Notes: generated by a model not told the origin, from the letters alone. DNA of 64,000 nucleotides from Thermodesulforhabdus norvegica (GCF_900114975.1 NZ_FOUU01000002.1:294649-358648), one strand, 5' to 3'. Shown: positions 26,788 through 35,076, counted from the first letter of the stretch. Made by a program: numbers and translations.

Positions 26788-26833
26788 TTCTTCCCCGGAT
26801 GGCACTATGTCGTCCGGGGAAGAAAATTTTTTG
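26788..26833 (+). terminator. Strong Rho-independent terminator inside the stress-protein/SLC13 operon
   Basis: TTCTTCCCCGGA and TCCGGGGAAGAA are perfectly complementary, 12 bp, with a 13-nt loop, followed by AAATTTTTT. It separates the stress protein from the 38-residue protein and the permease, so the downstream pair is either read by partial read-through or has its own start. Confidence 0.85.
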
Positions 26834-26870
26834 ATACAAATTGTACAATAAATCACAAAAGGGGGGTGTA

Positions 26871-26987
26871 ATGAATGGGAACTTTTGGTTGCGACTGGGG
26901 CTGCTCATCATAGCATTCCTTCTGACCTTCTTTTTCAGGCACGAGAACAAAAGAAAGGAGAAAAAGACCATTCACCTTTCAGAGTGA
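26871..26987 (+). CDS. 38-residue single-span membrane small protein
   Basis: A 38-codon frame with a GGGGGGTG Shine-Dalgarno 4 bp before ATG 26871. It opens MNGNFWLRLG, then has one hydrophobic helix (LLIIAFLLTFFF, residues 11-22), and a basic cytosolic tail (RHENKRKEKK). By the positive-inside rule the C-terminus faces the cytoplasm. It ends 15 bp before the GTG of the SLC13 permease, so it may be an accessory subunit. No named family recognised. Confidence 0.65.
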   Translation: MNGNFWLRLGLLIIAFLLTFFFRHENKRKEKKTIHLSE

Positions 26988-27002
26988 GAAAGGAGTGCGA
27001 CC

Positions 27003-28817
27003 GTGACGGCTGACATGGTTCTTACTTTGGCTGTGCTTGCCTTTGCAATTGTGCTCTTCGTTTTTGAATGGGTGCGGGTCGATGTCGTGGGGATCATAAT
27101 GATGGTTCTTCTTCCCCTCATGGGACTCGTAACCCCTCAACAGGCCTTCTCAGGACTGAGCAGTAATGCCGTGGTATCCATCATTGCCGTGATCATTATC
27201 GGTGCGGGACTGGACAAAACCGGGGTAATGAACAAAGTTGCCACCCCCATTATCAAATTGGGGGGCAAAAGCGAGCGGCGGGTCATGGCTCTGGTCGCCG
27301 GCACGGTGGGTGTTATATCCAGCATGATGCAGAACATAGGCGCGGCCGCTCTTTTTCTACCTGCAACCCAGCGTGTCGCAAAACGCCTGGGAATCCCCGT
27401 CTCCAGGCTTCTAATGCCCATGGGCTTTTGTGCCATCATCGGAGGTACGCTGACGCTCGTTGGGGCAAGCCCGACCATTCTCCTTAACGATCTTCTGGTT
27501 CTGGAAGGTAAGAAACTGGAACCCTTCGGTCTGTTCACGCAGACCCCGATTGGCGTCTGCCTGCTCTCAAGTGCTCTGCTTTACTTTGCCCTTTTCGGCA
27601 AATACGTTCTTCCCGCCAGCTCTGGTGAGGCAGATGTGGGCATAACTGCAAGGCTCCTTGAGGTTTATTCCGTTTTTGAGCAGCCCTATGAGGTGGAAGT
27701 TCCGGATGATTTTCCCGGTCCCAAAACACTTGAAGAACTCGACATTCGAAGAAATTATCTCGTTACGGTGGTGGCCGTAGGCAACCCAAAAACCAAGAAG
27801 ATGCGAAGGGTTGTCCAGAAAGGAGAATCCATATCGCCGGGGGATGTTCTCGTGGTCATGGGGAAGCGCGAAAGGGTTGAGAAGCTTGCAGAAGATATGG
27901 GCTGGAGATTGAAACCCTCGCTGGATTTTTTTGCCGACGAATTCGCCCGTACCAATTCAGGTGTTGTAGAGACCGTAGTGTCTCCCCGCTCGGAGCTCGT
28001 GGGAAAAACCCTTGAAGAAGCAAAGTTCCAAAATCGATTCCGGGTTAATCCCCTGGCTATAAATACAGGAGACAGGATATACGTGACCGGCATAAACCAT
28101 GTGCGGCTGAAAACCGGGGACGTTATACTTCTTGAGGGACCCTGGGAAAGATTCCACCGCATAAGGAATATGCCTCAACCTAGAATTCTGACCTTTGCAA
28201 CCCCTCTCGAGGGCGAGATACTGAGGCCGGAGAAAGCAAAATATGCAATTTTCTGGCTTGCCCTGGCCTTGAGCCTTGTGATCTTTACGAAGATTCGCCT
28301 TTCCGTTGCTCTTATGACCGGTGCTCTGGGCATGATCATAACGGGTGTACTGTCCATTGATGAAGCCTATCAGTCTGTCGACTGGATGACCGTGTTCCTG
28401 CTGGGAGGGCTTATACCTCTGGGGATAGCCTTTGAGCAGACCGGGACGGCAGCTTACATCGCGAGAAAGGTCATGGATATGGTGGGACAGGTCCCCCCGA
28501 TTGGCCTGCTTACCGTAGTGGCCGTTATGACCTCCTTCTTTACACTGGTTATATCCAATGTGGGAGCAACGGTCCTGCTCGTGCCTCTATGCATGAACAT
28601 GGCCGTAATGGCCGGTGCAGACCCGAGGATGGCCGCTCTTGTGGTGGGGATCTCGGCTTCCAATACCTTCGTTTTGCCCACGCATCAGGTGAATGCGCTT
28701 ATCATGAGACCCGGAGGATACCGAACAATTGATTATGCAAAAGCCGGTGGCATTATGACGCTGATATTCCTGGTCGTTGAACTTTCGATTATATACTTCT
28801 TCTACGGCGTTTCCTAG
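27003..28817 (+). CDS. SLC13/DASS-family permease with internal RCK_C (TrkA-C) domains
   Basis: 604 residues. Two membrane halves flank a soluble centre of about 200 residues. The first half has the SxxAxGxTLVG-like hairpin (IIGGTLTLVGASPTI) and the second SNTFVLPTHQVNALI, the paired re-entrant loops of the SLC13/DASS fold. The centre carries two TrkA-C-like repeats (VVQKGESISPGDVLVVMG; VNPLAINTGDRIYV). Family members carry sulfate, dicarboxylates or other anions with Na+; SLC13-type permeases are candidate sulfate importers in sulfate reducers (general knowledge). GTG 27003 was chosen because AAAGGAG (26989-26995) sits 7 bp before it. Confidence 0.85.
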   Translation: MTADMVLTLAVLAFAIVLFVFEWVRVDVVGIIMMVLLPLMGLVTPQQAFSGLSSNAVVSIIAVIIIGAGLDKTGVMNKVATPIIKLGGKSERRVMALVAGTVGVISSMMQNIGAAALFLPATQRVAKRLGIPVSRLLMPMGFCAIIGGTLTLVGASPTILLNDLLVLEGKKLEPFGLFTQTPIGVCLLSSALLYFALFGKYVLPASSGEADVGITARLLEVYSVFEQPYEVEVPDDFPGPKTLEELDIRRNYLVTVVAVGNPKTKKMRRVVQKGESISPGDVLVVMGKRERVEKLAEDMGWRLKPSLDFFADEFARTNSGVVETVVSPRSELVGKTLEEAKFQNRFRVNPLAINTGDRIYVTGINHVRLKTGDVILLEGPWERFHRIRNMPQPRILTFATPLEGEILRPEKAKYAIFWLALALSLVIFTKIRLSVALMTGALGMIITGVLSIDEAYQSVDWMTVFLLGGLIPLGIAFEQTGTAAYIARKVMDMVGQVPPIGLLTVVAVMTSFFTLVISNVGATVLLVPLCMNMAVMAGADPRMAALVVGISASNTFVLPTHQVNALIMRPGGYRTIDYAKAGGIMTLIFLVVELSIIYFFYGVS

Positions 28818-28851
28818 GGATATGCCCGCCCGATTTCGGGCGGGCATATCC
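28818..28851. terminator. Bidirectional hairpin between convergent genes
   Basis: GGATATGCCCGCCCG and CGGGCGGGCATATCC form a perfect 15-bp stem with a short loop. It fills the whole 33-bp gap between the SLC13 gene and the convergent MFS gene. There is no T-tract, so it could stop transcription only through the stem or protect 3' ends. Confidence 0.65.
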
Positions 28852-30167
28852 TAACTTCTGCGGGCCTCGTGGGTTTCGGCCATGAATATCGTGCATATCA
28901 AAACAACTGCGGAAGCGACCACAAGCAAGAGGAAGAGCGTTTTGTAAGCCTCTACGGGATACCCCAGACCTTTTGCCGGATTTCTTCCGTAAAGATCCAG
29001 AACCCGTCCCAGAAGTGGCATTGCAATGGCACCACCTAAAAAGGGAAATAGGTTTAGAGCCCCGAGGGCCGTTCCGGCCGTTTCAATGGGGAAAAGTTCT
29101 TTAAGGGCCGTGAAGGCTATTACCACAACAGAGGACGATCCGACGGAAAAAAGAAGAAAGAATAGGATCAGTAACGGCAGTGAGAGTCCTGAGGGATAAA
29201 GATAGAGCAGTAAGAGCTCCAAAGTAACAATCATGGCGCACAGAATCAGAGGGATTTTTCTGCTCTTCAGGATCCGGTCCGAGAGTAATCCCAAAATAGG
29301 GCTCCCAAAGATCATTCCCCAGGCTATAAGGCTGAGGATCATGCCGGCCTTCTGTCTGTCCATTCCGTAGGTGTCCATGAGATAGGGGCCGCTCCAGAGA
29401 GCTCCGAAGCCGAAGAATATGCCGTAATTAAAAAAAGCCCAGGTTGCGAAAATCCAGAACTGGCGGGACGAAAACACCTTCTTGCTCGCTTCTCTTAAGC
29501 TGTATGTTGCATTGGCTCCGCCCGGGTTACCGGAAAGGCTCCCGTTACAAGAGCGACGCACTTTGTCCTCGGGAGAGTCCCTGACGACGAGCCATACAAG
29601 AGCCGCTATGACGAGGGTGGTGATTCCTATAATTTTGAAGGTCGGTCGCCATCCAACCGTTGCCGTGAGGAAAGCAAGAATCCATGTTGCCCCCAGAATT
29701 CCGAGGCCTCCCACTGCATTGAGCAGGCCGCTTGCCGAAGCGAACTCCAGCGGATGAAACCACTTTGACAGTATTTTCATCGTGGGAATGAAGACAACTG
29801 CAGCTCCCAGGCCGACCAAGAATCTGCCGACAAAAGCTATCGTGAGGTTCGGAGCATAGGCGAAGACAATACTACCCAGTGCCGCAACGCAGGTAAAAAA
29901 GGTTACGGCCTTTCTGGGGCCCACCGAGTCGGAAAGAAGGCCTGAAGGGAATTGCATCAGGGCATAGCAATAAAAATAGACGGATCCCAGGAGGCCTATT
30001 GTCTGAGCAGAGGTTTGGAATTCCGAAACCAGCCTGTCGGCAACTACAGAAAAAGAAACGCGATGGAAGTAAACGAAAAAGTATGCCAGAGCCAGTGCCG
30101 AAAAAACATACCAGCGATAAAATGCCGTCGACCTGATGTCGACTGAGAGGGATTCTTCAGCCTTCAT
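28851..30167 (-). CDS. MFS transporter
   Basis: 438 residues with about 12 hydrophobic segments. GLLSDSVGPRKAV after the second helix is the MFS motif A loop, and GRFLVGLGAAVVF resembles motif B. The closing region GLLSDRILKSRKI repeats motif A between helices 8 and 9. The overall type fits OPA/ACS-like or NarK-like MFS members, so the substrate remains open. GGGAG precedes ATG 30167. Convergent with the SLC13 gene and sharing its terminator hairpin. Confidence 0.85.
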   Translation of the reverse strand: MKAEESLSVDIRSTAFYRWYVFSALALAYFFVYFHRVSFSVVADRLVSEFQTSAQTIGLLGSVYFYCYALMQFPSGLLSDSVGPRKAVTFFTCVAALGSIVFAYAPNLTIAFVGRFLVGLGAAVVFIPTMKILSKWFHPLEFASASGLLNAVGGLGILGATWILAFLTATVGWRPTFKIIGITTLVIAALVWLVVRDSPEDKVRRSCNGSLSGNPGGANATYSLREASKKVFSSRQFWIFATWAFFNYGIFFGFGALWSGPYLMDTYGMDRQKAGMILSLIAWGMIFGSPILGLLSDRILKSRKIPLILCAMIVTLELLLLYLYPSGLSLPLLILFFLLFSVGSSSVVVIAFTALKELFPIETAGTALGALNLFPFLGGAIAMPLLGRVLDLYGRNPAKGLGYPVEAYKTLFLLLVVASAVVLICTIFMAETHEARRS

Positions 30168-30795
30168 AAGTTAGCTCCCTGCAATTTTCGCACACCACAA
30201 TGCCGTCAATCGGCGAAAAAGCCGTAAGGGATCTTCGCCAAAGCATACCGAAGTTTTTATGGTATCCACCGGCTCGCCGTCTCTTCTGCCCCGTTCCTTG
30301 AACCCCTATTCGCCCGGTTGTATCAATCTCCCACCTTTTATTCCAGATCTTTTTGGCTTTCCTTGCTGCTCCTCACCTGTCCCGAAAAAGAAGAACAACG
30401 AATAGGGCGATAAAACAGGATAGCCCTTCAACAACTGGAGAGGATACAGACTATCACTTTACAAAAACGACTGTCTACCCGATTCAGATTGCCTGTCGGT
30501 CTGCTCGAGCCGTTTTTTCAGCTTTTGTAAACCCGGTTTCGTTCCCGATTTGAGGTCACGTGTTCGTTTTTGCGGGCGGTGTCTAATGCGGAAGGTTACA
30601 TCTCAAGCGGAAGCTCCATCTGTAAGGGCACGGTGGTTCGCCTTGAGAAATATGGGCGCTGGGTGGTAATAACGGGGTTGGTGTTGTGGGTTTTTAATGT
30701 GTGGCCGGTCGGAGTTGATTCGACCGGTTTTCCCGTTTTTCGGGCTTTTTTGTGGCATATGGCCAACCGTGGGTCATTGGTGGCTTCTTCAATCC
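30168..30795. other. Gene-poor region with hairpins upstream of tRNA-Val
   Basis: About 630 bp with no protein frame I trust. Frames of 66 and 79 codons at 30353 and 30570 lack a good ribosome-binding site and have no recognisable sequence. The right part contains two adjacent terminator-like hairpins (30705-30751), which suggests that a short transcript ends there. The left part must hold the promoter of the MFS gene. Confidence 0.45.
30705..30751 (+). terminator. Two tandem terminator-like hairpins without an assigned upstream gene
   Basis: CCGGTCG/CGACCGG closes a 9-nt loop and is followed by TTTT (30705-30731). Directly after it CCCG/CGGG closes a T-loop and is followed by CTTTTTT (30732-30751). 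They would end a transcript coming from the left. Confidence 0.5.
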
Positions 30796-30824
30796 TTGAC
30801 AGAGCATAACATTTTCTGTATGGT
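30796..30824 (+). promoter_or_regulatory. Sigma-70 promoter of tRNA-Val
   Basis: Perfect TTGACA (30796-30801), 17-bp spacer, TATGGT (30819-30824). The predicted start is about 95 nt before the tRNA. Confidence 0.7.
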
Positions 30825-30925
30825 TCATAGCCGTGAAGATTTTAATGGCTTGAAGGATCTGGATTGAAAAGGGCGTTTTTACTTACCGGGTTGGAACTTC
30901 AGACCAACCGGGATTAGTTCGGAGT

Positions 30926-31000
30926 AGGCACGTAGCTCAGGGGGAGAGCGCTACCTTGACGCGGTAGAGGTCGACGGTTCGAAACCGTCCGTGCCTACCA
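30926..31000 (+). tRNA. tRNA-Val (anticodon GAC)
   Basis: A 75-nt cloverleaf. The acceptor stem is AGGCACG/CGTGCCT, then TA, D-arm GCTC/GAGC, anticodon arm CTACC/GGTAG with loop TTGACGC (anticodon GAC), variable loop AGGTC, and T-arm GACGG/CCGTC with TTCGAAA. Discriminator A and an encoded CCA follow. All stems pair perfectly. It reads GTC and, by wobble, GTT valine codons. Confidence 0.96.
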
Positions 31001-31114
31001 TCTATTGTGATCAGGAGAGTCAAGGGTGGGGACTCGCCAGTTGGATGTGCGAAAGTAGTTTTATTTTATCTTTCTATACGCGGAATTAACATTGGCAGAT
31101 AGCACAGTTCATAG

Positions 31115-31144
31115 GGCATCGCCACTGGCGATGCCTTTTATTTT
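31115..31144 (+). terminator. Terminator hairpin just upstream of thrS
   Basis: GGCATCGCC and GGCGATGCC form a perfect 9-bp stem with a 3-nt loop, followed by TTTTATTTT. It lies 115 nt after tRNA-Val and only 24 bp before the thrS start. It may simply end the tRNA transcript, or act as an attenuator in the thrS leader. Confidence 0.75.
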
Positions 31145-31168
31145 AAAGTTAGACCGATGGGGGGTTTT

Positions 31169-33118
31169 ATGGAACAGGAAGTTGTAGAGGTGAAAGGCTC
31201 GGACGGCAAGCTTCTGCAGGTCGAGAAAGGGACCCCGGTCAGGGAGGTGTTGAAGAAACTGTACGGTGAACTGGACACTAAATGGGTCGCCGCCAGGGTT
31301 AACGGAAATCTTTACGACCTGGATCGCCCCCTGTACGAAAGCGGTAACCATACCGTTGAACCCGTATCGATAGATTCTCCAGAAGGTCTCGAAATTTTAA
31401 GGCACAGTACCTCACATGTCATGGCTCAGGCCGTAAAAGAACTTTTTCCCGATGCCAGGGTTGCCATAGGTCCGGCAATCGAAAACGGTTTTTACTACGA
31501 CTTTGATGTACCGAAACCTTTTTCTCCCGAAGATCTGGAAAAGATAGAAAAGCGAATGTCTCAGATAATTTCGGAGCGGGTGCCTTTCGTAAGACGGGAA
31601 ATGCCGCGGGAGGAGGCCATACGATTTTTCAGAGAAAAAGGAGAAAAGTACAAAGTGGAGCTTCTGGAGGAGCTCGACGAGCCGACAGTATCCCTTTACC
31701 AGCAGGGTACTTTCGTGGATCTCTGCCGTGGACCCCACATACCCGACACCGGCTACATAGGAGCCTTCAGGTTAACCGGCGTGGCCGGGGCCTATTGGCG
31801 GGGTGATGAGCGTAATCCGATGCTACAGAGGATTTACGGTACCGCTTTTGCCGATAGGCAGTCCCTGGAGAGGTATTTGAACTTTCTCGAGGAGGCAAAA
31901 CGAAGAGACCACAGGCGGCTGGGGCGAGAGCTGGATCTTTTCCAGTTCAGCGACGAAGTGGGCGCAGGAATGGTTATTTATCATCCCAGGGGAGCCATGC
32001 TCCGGCAGATCCTTGAAGCCTTTGAGAAACGGGAACATCTGCGCCGCGGATATCAGATTGTCATGGGTCCGACTCTTCTGAAGACCGAACTCTGGAAAAG
32101 GTCGGGACACTTCGATAATTATCGGGAATTTATGTATTTTACGGAAATTGAGGGTCAATCTTACGGTATAAAACCGATGAACTGTCTCGCCCACATGCTG
32201 ATTTATAAATCCAAAGTGCGGAGCTACAGAGATCTGCCCATTCGTTATTTCGAGCTGGGAACGGTTCATCGTCATGAAAAGTCCGGTGTATTACACGGTC
32301 TCCTGAGGGTAAGACAGTTTACTCAGGACGATGCTCATATATTGTGTACGCCTGATCAACTTCAGTCCGAGATTCAGGGGGTTATCGATTTTGTAATAGA
32401 TGTTATGGATATGTTCGGGTTTCCCTATGAAATGGAGATCAGTACCCGTCCTGAAAAATCGATCGGTACCGATGAGGATTGGGAAAGGGCTACCACGGCT
32501 CTTATGAGTGCCCTGGATGCCAAGGGAATTCCTTATGCCATTTGTGAGGGTGAAGGGGCCTTTTACGGTCCAAAAATTGACGTAAAATTGAAAGATGCGC
32601 TGGAAAGAAGGTGGCAATGTGCGACGATTCAGTGCGATTTTACTTTACCGGAGCGATTTGATTTGACATATGTAGGGCCTGATGGAGAAAGACATCGGCC
32701 TGTGATGCTTCATCGGGTTATACTGGGTGCAATGGAGAGATTTATAGGGATTCTTATTGAGCATTACGCAGGGGCTTTCCCTCTGTGGCTGGCTCCTGTA
32801 CAAGCCGTTATCGTTACCGTTACTGATAAGCAGCTGGACTATGCCCGGAAGGTCTGCGAAGAACTGCGTGATGCCGGGGTGAGAGTCGAACTGGATGACC
32901 GCAGCGAGAAGCTGGGATACAAGATCAGGGAAGCTCAGGTTCAGAAGATTCCTTATATGGTGGTTATAGGCGACAGAGAGGTTGAAGCAGGAATGATAAA
33001 TCCCAGGAGACGCGACGGAAAACAGCTAGGGGCGATGAGTACGGATCAGTTCGTGGATCTCCTGGAAAAAGAGTGTCGAGTTGAGTCTAAAGGGCGTGTA
33101 GGATTGGGGATTATTTAA
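31169..33118 (+). CDS. thrS: Threonyl-tRNA synthetase
   Basis: 649 residues, class II synthetase. The N-terminal TGS domain ends near 65. The editing domain has [17 protein letters not shown] (the HxxxH of ThrRS editing) and [13 protein letters not shown]. The catalytic core has motif 2 ([20 protein letters not shown]) and motif 3 ([19 protein letters not shown]). The C-terminal anticodon-binding domain starts near 545. ATG 31169 was preferred over ATG 31157 because GGGGGG (31159-31164) lies right before it. infC follows at once, as in many bacteria. Confidence 0.96.
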   Translation: MEQEVVEVKGSDGKLLQVEKGTPVREVLKKLYGELDTKWVAARVNGNLYDLDRPLYESGNHTVEPVSIDSPEGLEILRHSTSHVMAQAVKELFPDARVAIGPAIENGFYYDFDVPKPFSPEDLEKIEKRMSQIISERVPFVRREMPREEAIRFFREKGEKYKVELLEELDEPTVSLYQQGTFVDLCRGPHIPDTGYIGAFRLTGVAGAYWRGDERNPMLQRIYGTAFADRQSLERYLNFLEEAKRRDHRRLGRELDLFQFSDEVGAGMVIYHPRGAMLRQILEAFEKREHLRRGYQIVMGPTLLKTELWKRSGHFDNYREFMYFTEIEGQSYGIKPMNCLAHMLIYKSKVRSYRDLPIRYFELGTVHRHEKSGVLHGLLRVRQFTQDDAHILCTPDQLQSEIQGVIDFVIDVMDMFGFPYEMEISTRPEKSIGTDEDWERATTALMSALDAKGIPYAICEGEGAFYGPKIDVKLKDALERRWQCATIQCDFTLPERFDLTYVGPDGERHRPVMLHRVILGAMERFIGILIEHYAGAFPLWLAPVQAVIVTVTDKQLDYARKVCEELRDAGVRVELDDRSEKLGYKIREAQVQKIPYMVVIGDREVEAGMINPRRRDGKQLGAMSTDQFVDLLEKECRVESKGRVGLGII

Positions 33119-33133
33119 AAGGAGGGTTCTGCT

Positions 33134-33640
33134 CTGGAGCGAGAAGTACGTGTTAATCATGAGATTAAGGCTCGTGAGGTGCGTCTGATAGGCACCGATG
33201 GGAAGCAACTCGGTATTGTACCGCTTTCACAGGCGTTGCAGATAGCGGAGGAAGAGGGGCTGGACCTGGTGGAAGTTGCTCCTCAGGCCGATCCTCCCGT
33301 CTGCAAGATCATGGATTACGGTAAATACAAGTACCAGCTCAGCAAGAAGTCTCAGGAAGCCAGGAAGAAGCAGACCGTTATCCAGGTCAAAGAGGTCAAA
33401 ATTCGTCCCAAGACGGACGAACACGATTTTCAGACCAAGTTACGCCACATCAGGCGCTTTCTGTCTCAGAGGAACAAAGCCAAGATAACGGTGCTTTTTC
33501 GAGGGCGAGAAATCGTTTACAAAGATCAGGGTTATCAGATTTTAGAGCGGATCCGCCAGGAGCTGGAAGGCGAGGCCGTGGTAGAGCAAATGCCCAGAGA
33601 AGAAGGGCGGAACCTGGTTATGGTTCTGGCTCCGAAATAA
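33134..33640 (+). CDS. infC: Translation initiation factor IF-3, apparent CTG start
   Basis: 168 residues when started at CTG 33134. The conserved N-terminal RVNHEIKAREVRLIG lies upstream of the first GTG (33179) and downstream of the thrS stop, so a start inside that stretch is required. No ATG, GTG or TTG is in frame there. CTG 33134 stands 7 bp after GGAGGG (33121-33126), the ideal spacing; ATT 33164 lies inside the conserved N-terminus. IF-3 genes commonly use rare start codons because IF-3 rejects them, giving feedback control. The DPPVCKIMDYGKYKY linker entry and the C-terminal domain (VKIRPKTDEHDFQTK) are complete. It binds the 30S subunit and proofreads initiator tRNA. Confidence 0.9.
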   Translation: MEREVRVNHEIKAREVRLIGTDGKQLGIVPLSQALQIAEEEGLDLVEVAPQADPPVCKIMDYGKYKYQLSKKSQEARKKQTVIQVKEVKIRPKTDEHDFQTKLRHIRRFLSQRNKAKITVLFRGREIVYKDQGYQILERIRQELEGEAVVEQMPREEGRNLVMVLAPK

Positions 33641-33651
33641 TGGTTTTCAGG

Positions 33652-33680
33652 CGGTATACGGGGAGTTTCCTCGTATACCG
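33652..33680 (+). other. Hairpin after infC
   Basis: CGGTATACG and CGTATACCG pair perfectly around a GGAG...CC extension. No T-tract follows, so it may be a weak terminator or an mRNA-stabilising hairpin between infC and trmL. Confidence 0.5.
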
Positions 33681-33748
33681 TGAGTTCCTTGTGAACCTTA
33701 TTGGTACTCTGTTATTTTAATTCCTTCAGGGAGAAGGTTTTTGAGCTG

Positions 33749-34270
33749 ATGGTGCGTGTTGTTTTGTACCGTCCTGAGATTCCTCAGAATACCGGGAATA
33801 TTGCCAGGACGTGTGCAGCTACTCGTACACCGCTTCACCTGATAAGGCCCCTTGGGTTTCATCTCAGTGACAGACACCTCAAACGGGCAGGTCTGGATTA
33901 TTGGCCTTATGTTGATTTACACATTCACGAGTCCTTTTCGGACTTTCTGGAGACGGTTCGCCCGGGGCGATGCGTCCTCTTTTCCACCAGAGGTAAGATG
34001 CTTTATACGGATTGGAGATTCAATATTGACGACTGTCTTGTCTTTGGGTCCGAAACCTCCGGTCTTCCCCGTGAGCTTCTAGAGGATCCTTCGTATCCGG
34101 TAATAAGGATTCCTCATGATCGAAGCCGAGTGAGAAGCCTTAACCTTTCTACCGCTGTGGGAATCGCTCTGTATGAAGCTCTAAGACAGCTTGAGTTTGG
34201 CACTTTGTTTGCCGGGATATGCCGCCATGAAGGGGGAGGCCATGGTGAACGATGCGAAGGCGTTGTGTGA
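33749..34270 (+). CDS. trmL: tRNA (cytidine/uridine-34 2'-O)-methyltransferase, TrmL-like (SPOUT)
   Basis: 173 residues. VVLYRPEIPQNTGNIARTCAAT is the TrmL opening (given here only by its ends: VVLYRPEIPQN and GNIARTC), LVFGSETSGLP and IPHDRSRVRSLNLSTAVGIAL the SAM-binding trefoil knot. The enzyme 2'-O-methylates the wobble base of certain tRNA-Leu. ATG 33749 is chosen because the family begins at this Met-Val-Arg; the longer frame adds 16 unrelated residues. The C-terminus is about 15 residues longer than usual and overlaps the next small frame. Confidence 0.88.
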   Translation: MVRVVLYRPEIPQNTGNIARTCAATRTPLHLIRPLGFHLSDRHLKRAGLDYWPYVDLHIHESFSDFLETVRPGRCVLFSTRGKMLYTDWRFNIDDCLVFGSETSGLPRELLEDPSYPVIRIPHDRSRVRSLNLSTAVGIALYEALRQLEFGTLFAGICRHEGGGHGERCEGVV

Positions 34271-34559
34271 GCGGTTTTTTGATCATTGTCCGGAACTTCG
34301 CGATCTTGGGTTCTATCTGGTCGTTATGAGGAAAGGCAAAAGGTACTGAGTGGTTATTTTTGAGAGCAGGGCCTGCTCGAAGACCGATCCTCCTTTAAGT
34401 TCTTTTCAGATAGTTCTGGATAACGGCGATAGTGTGGTTACAAGGCCCGATCTCTGGTCGGAAAAACTTCGAAAAGCCGTAGATACTGCCAGGAAACGCA
34501 GGTTGGGGAGAGACCGTTCCGTATCGGAAGATGGTGCATGCTGTTTTTCCGTCTTGTAG
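34242..34559 (+). pseudogene. Small gene interrupted by an in-frame TGA (34347-34349)
   Basis: A frame begins at ATG 34242 after GGGGGAGG (34232-34239), encodes 35 residues ending RKGKRY, meets TGA at 34347-34349, and continues open in the same frame for another 69 codons to TAG 34557. Reading through gives 105 residues, with GFYLVVMRKGKRY and VVIFESRAC looking like one beta hairpin interrupted at the stop; TGG (Trp) would fit. The next gene starts 20 bp later with its own site, and the first 29 bp overlap trmL. Options are a nonsense mutation, a sequencing error, or selenocysteine; a small hairpin (34364-34378, loop beginning with G) lies 14 bp after the TGA. I do not recognise a family. Confidence 0.5.
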
Positions 34560-34578
34560 ACCATGGAGGAATGAATCG

Positions 34579-35076
34579 GTGGCCGAAGTCGAGTGGAAGG
34601 GAATTACATGGCGAGCTGCTTTCGGCAGTTTTTCTGTGAAGGAGTTGCTTACCATTCTGAAGGGCTATGGCTCCATGGAGATTGTTTCTTTCGAAAAACC
34701 CGGTTGTTATCGCGGTACGGTGAGCATAGCTCTTAACGAGGAGGGGAAAAGAGATATTACCGTGTATTTCCTTGAAGTTTTGGGGCCTAAGCGAAGGGGA
34801 ATGGGAAGACATGCCCTGAGAGAGCTTAAGGGAATGTTCGGAGGGAGGATTTTCGTTGAGGATCCGGGAGAAATACTAACCGACGAATATTCGATAGCGG
34901 AAAGCCTACTCTTTTGGTTGCAGATGTACAGGGAAGGCCTTATAGACGCTCTCGACAGCGATTACATTGTTCTGAAACCAGACATGAGCCTGGAAGAGCT
35001 CAAAGAGGTTGAGTCCAGGGTGGAGTGTTACATCAGGGAAAAAAGGGCGAATAAGAATGTTTATCCGGGCTCGTGA
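34579..35076 (+). CDS. Uncharacterised protein, weakly GNAT-like
   Basis: 165 residues from GTG 34579, with GGAGG (34565-34569) 9 bp upstream; the longer frame from 34531 lacks a site. The centre reads ITVYFLEVLGPKRRGMGRHALRELKG, given here as ITVYFLEVLGPK then RRGMGRHALREL, which resembles the acetyl-CoA loop (R-x2-G-x-G/A) of GNAT acetyltransferases. The rest, including GRIFVEDPGEI and an acidic C-terminal helix, is not diagnostic. It overlaps the adenylyltransferase gene by 20 bp. Function unknown. Confidence 0.65.
   Translation: MAEVEWKGITWRAAFGSFSVKELLTILKGYGSMEIVSFEKPGCYRGTVSIALNEEGKRDITVYFLEVLGPKRRGMGRHALRELKGMFGGRIFVEDPGEILTDEYSIAESLLFWLQMYREGLIDALDSDYIVLKPDMSLEELKEVESRVECYIREKRANKNVYPGS

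Noticed and set aside
30353-30809. Two short open frames (66 and 79 codons)
   Set aside because: No ribosome-binding site, one starts at TTG, and neither resembles a known protein.
31021-31060. T-box riboswitch in front of thrS (AAGGGTGG-GGAC-TCGC)
   Set aside because: Only the first seven bases match the T-box core, and the region upstream is the tRNA itself, so there is no specifier stem.
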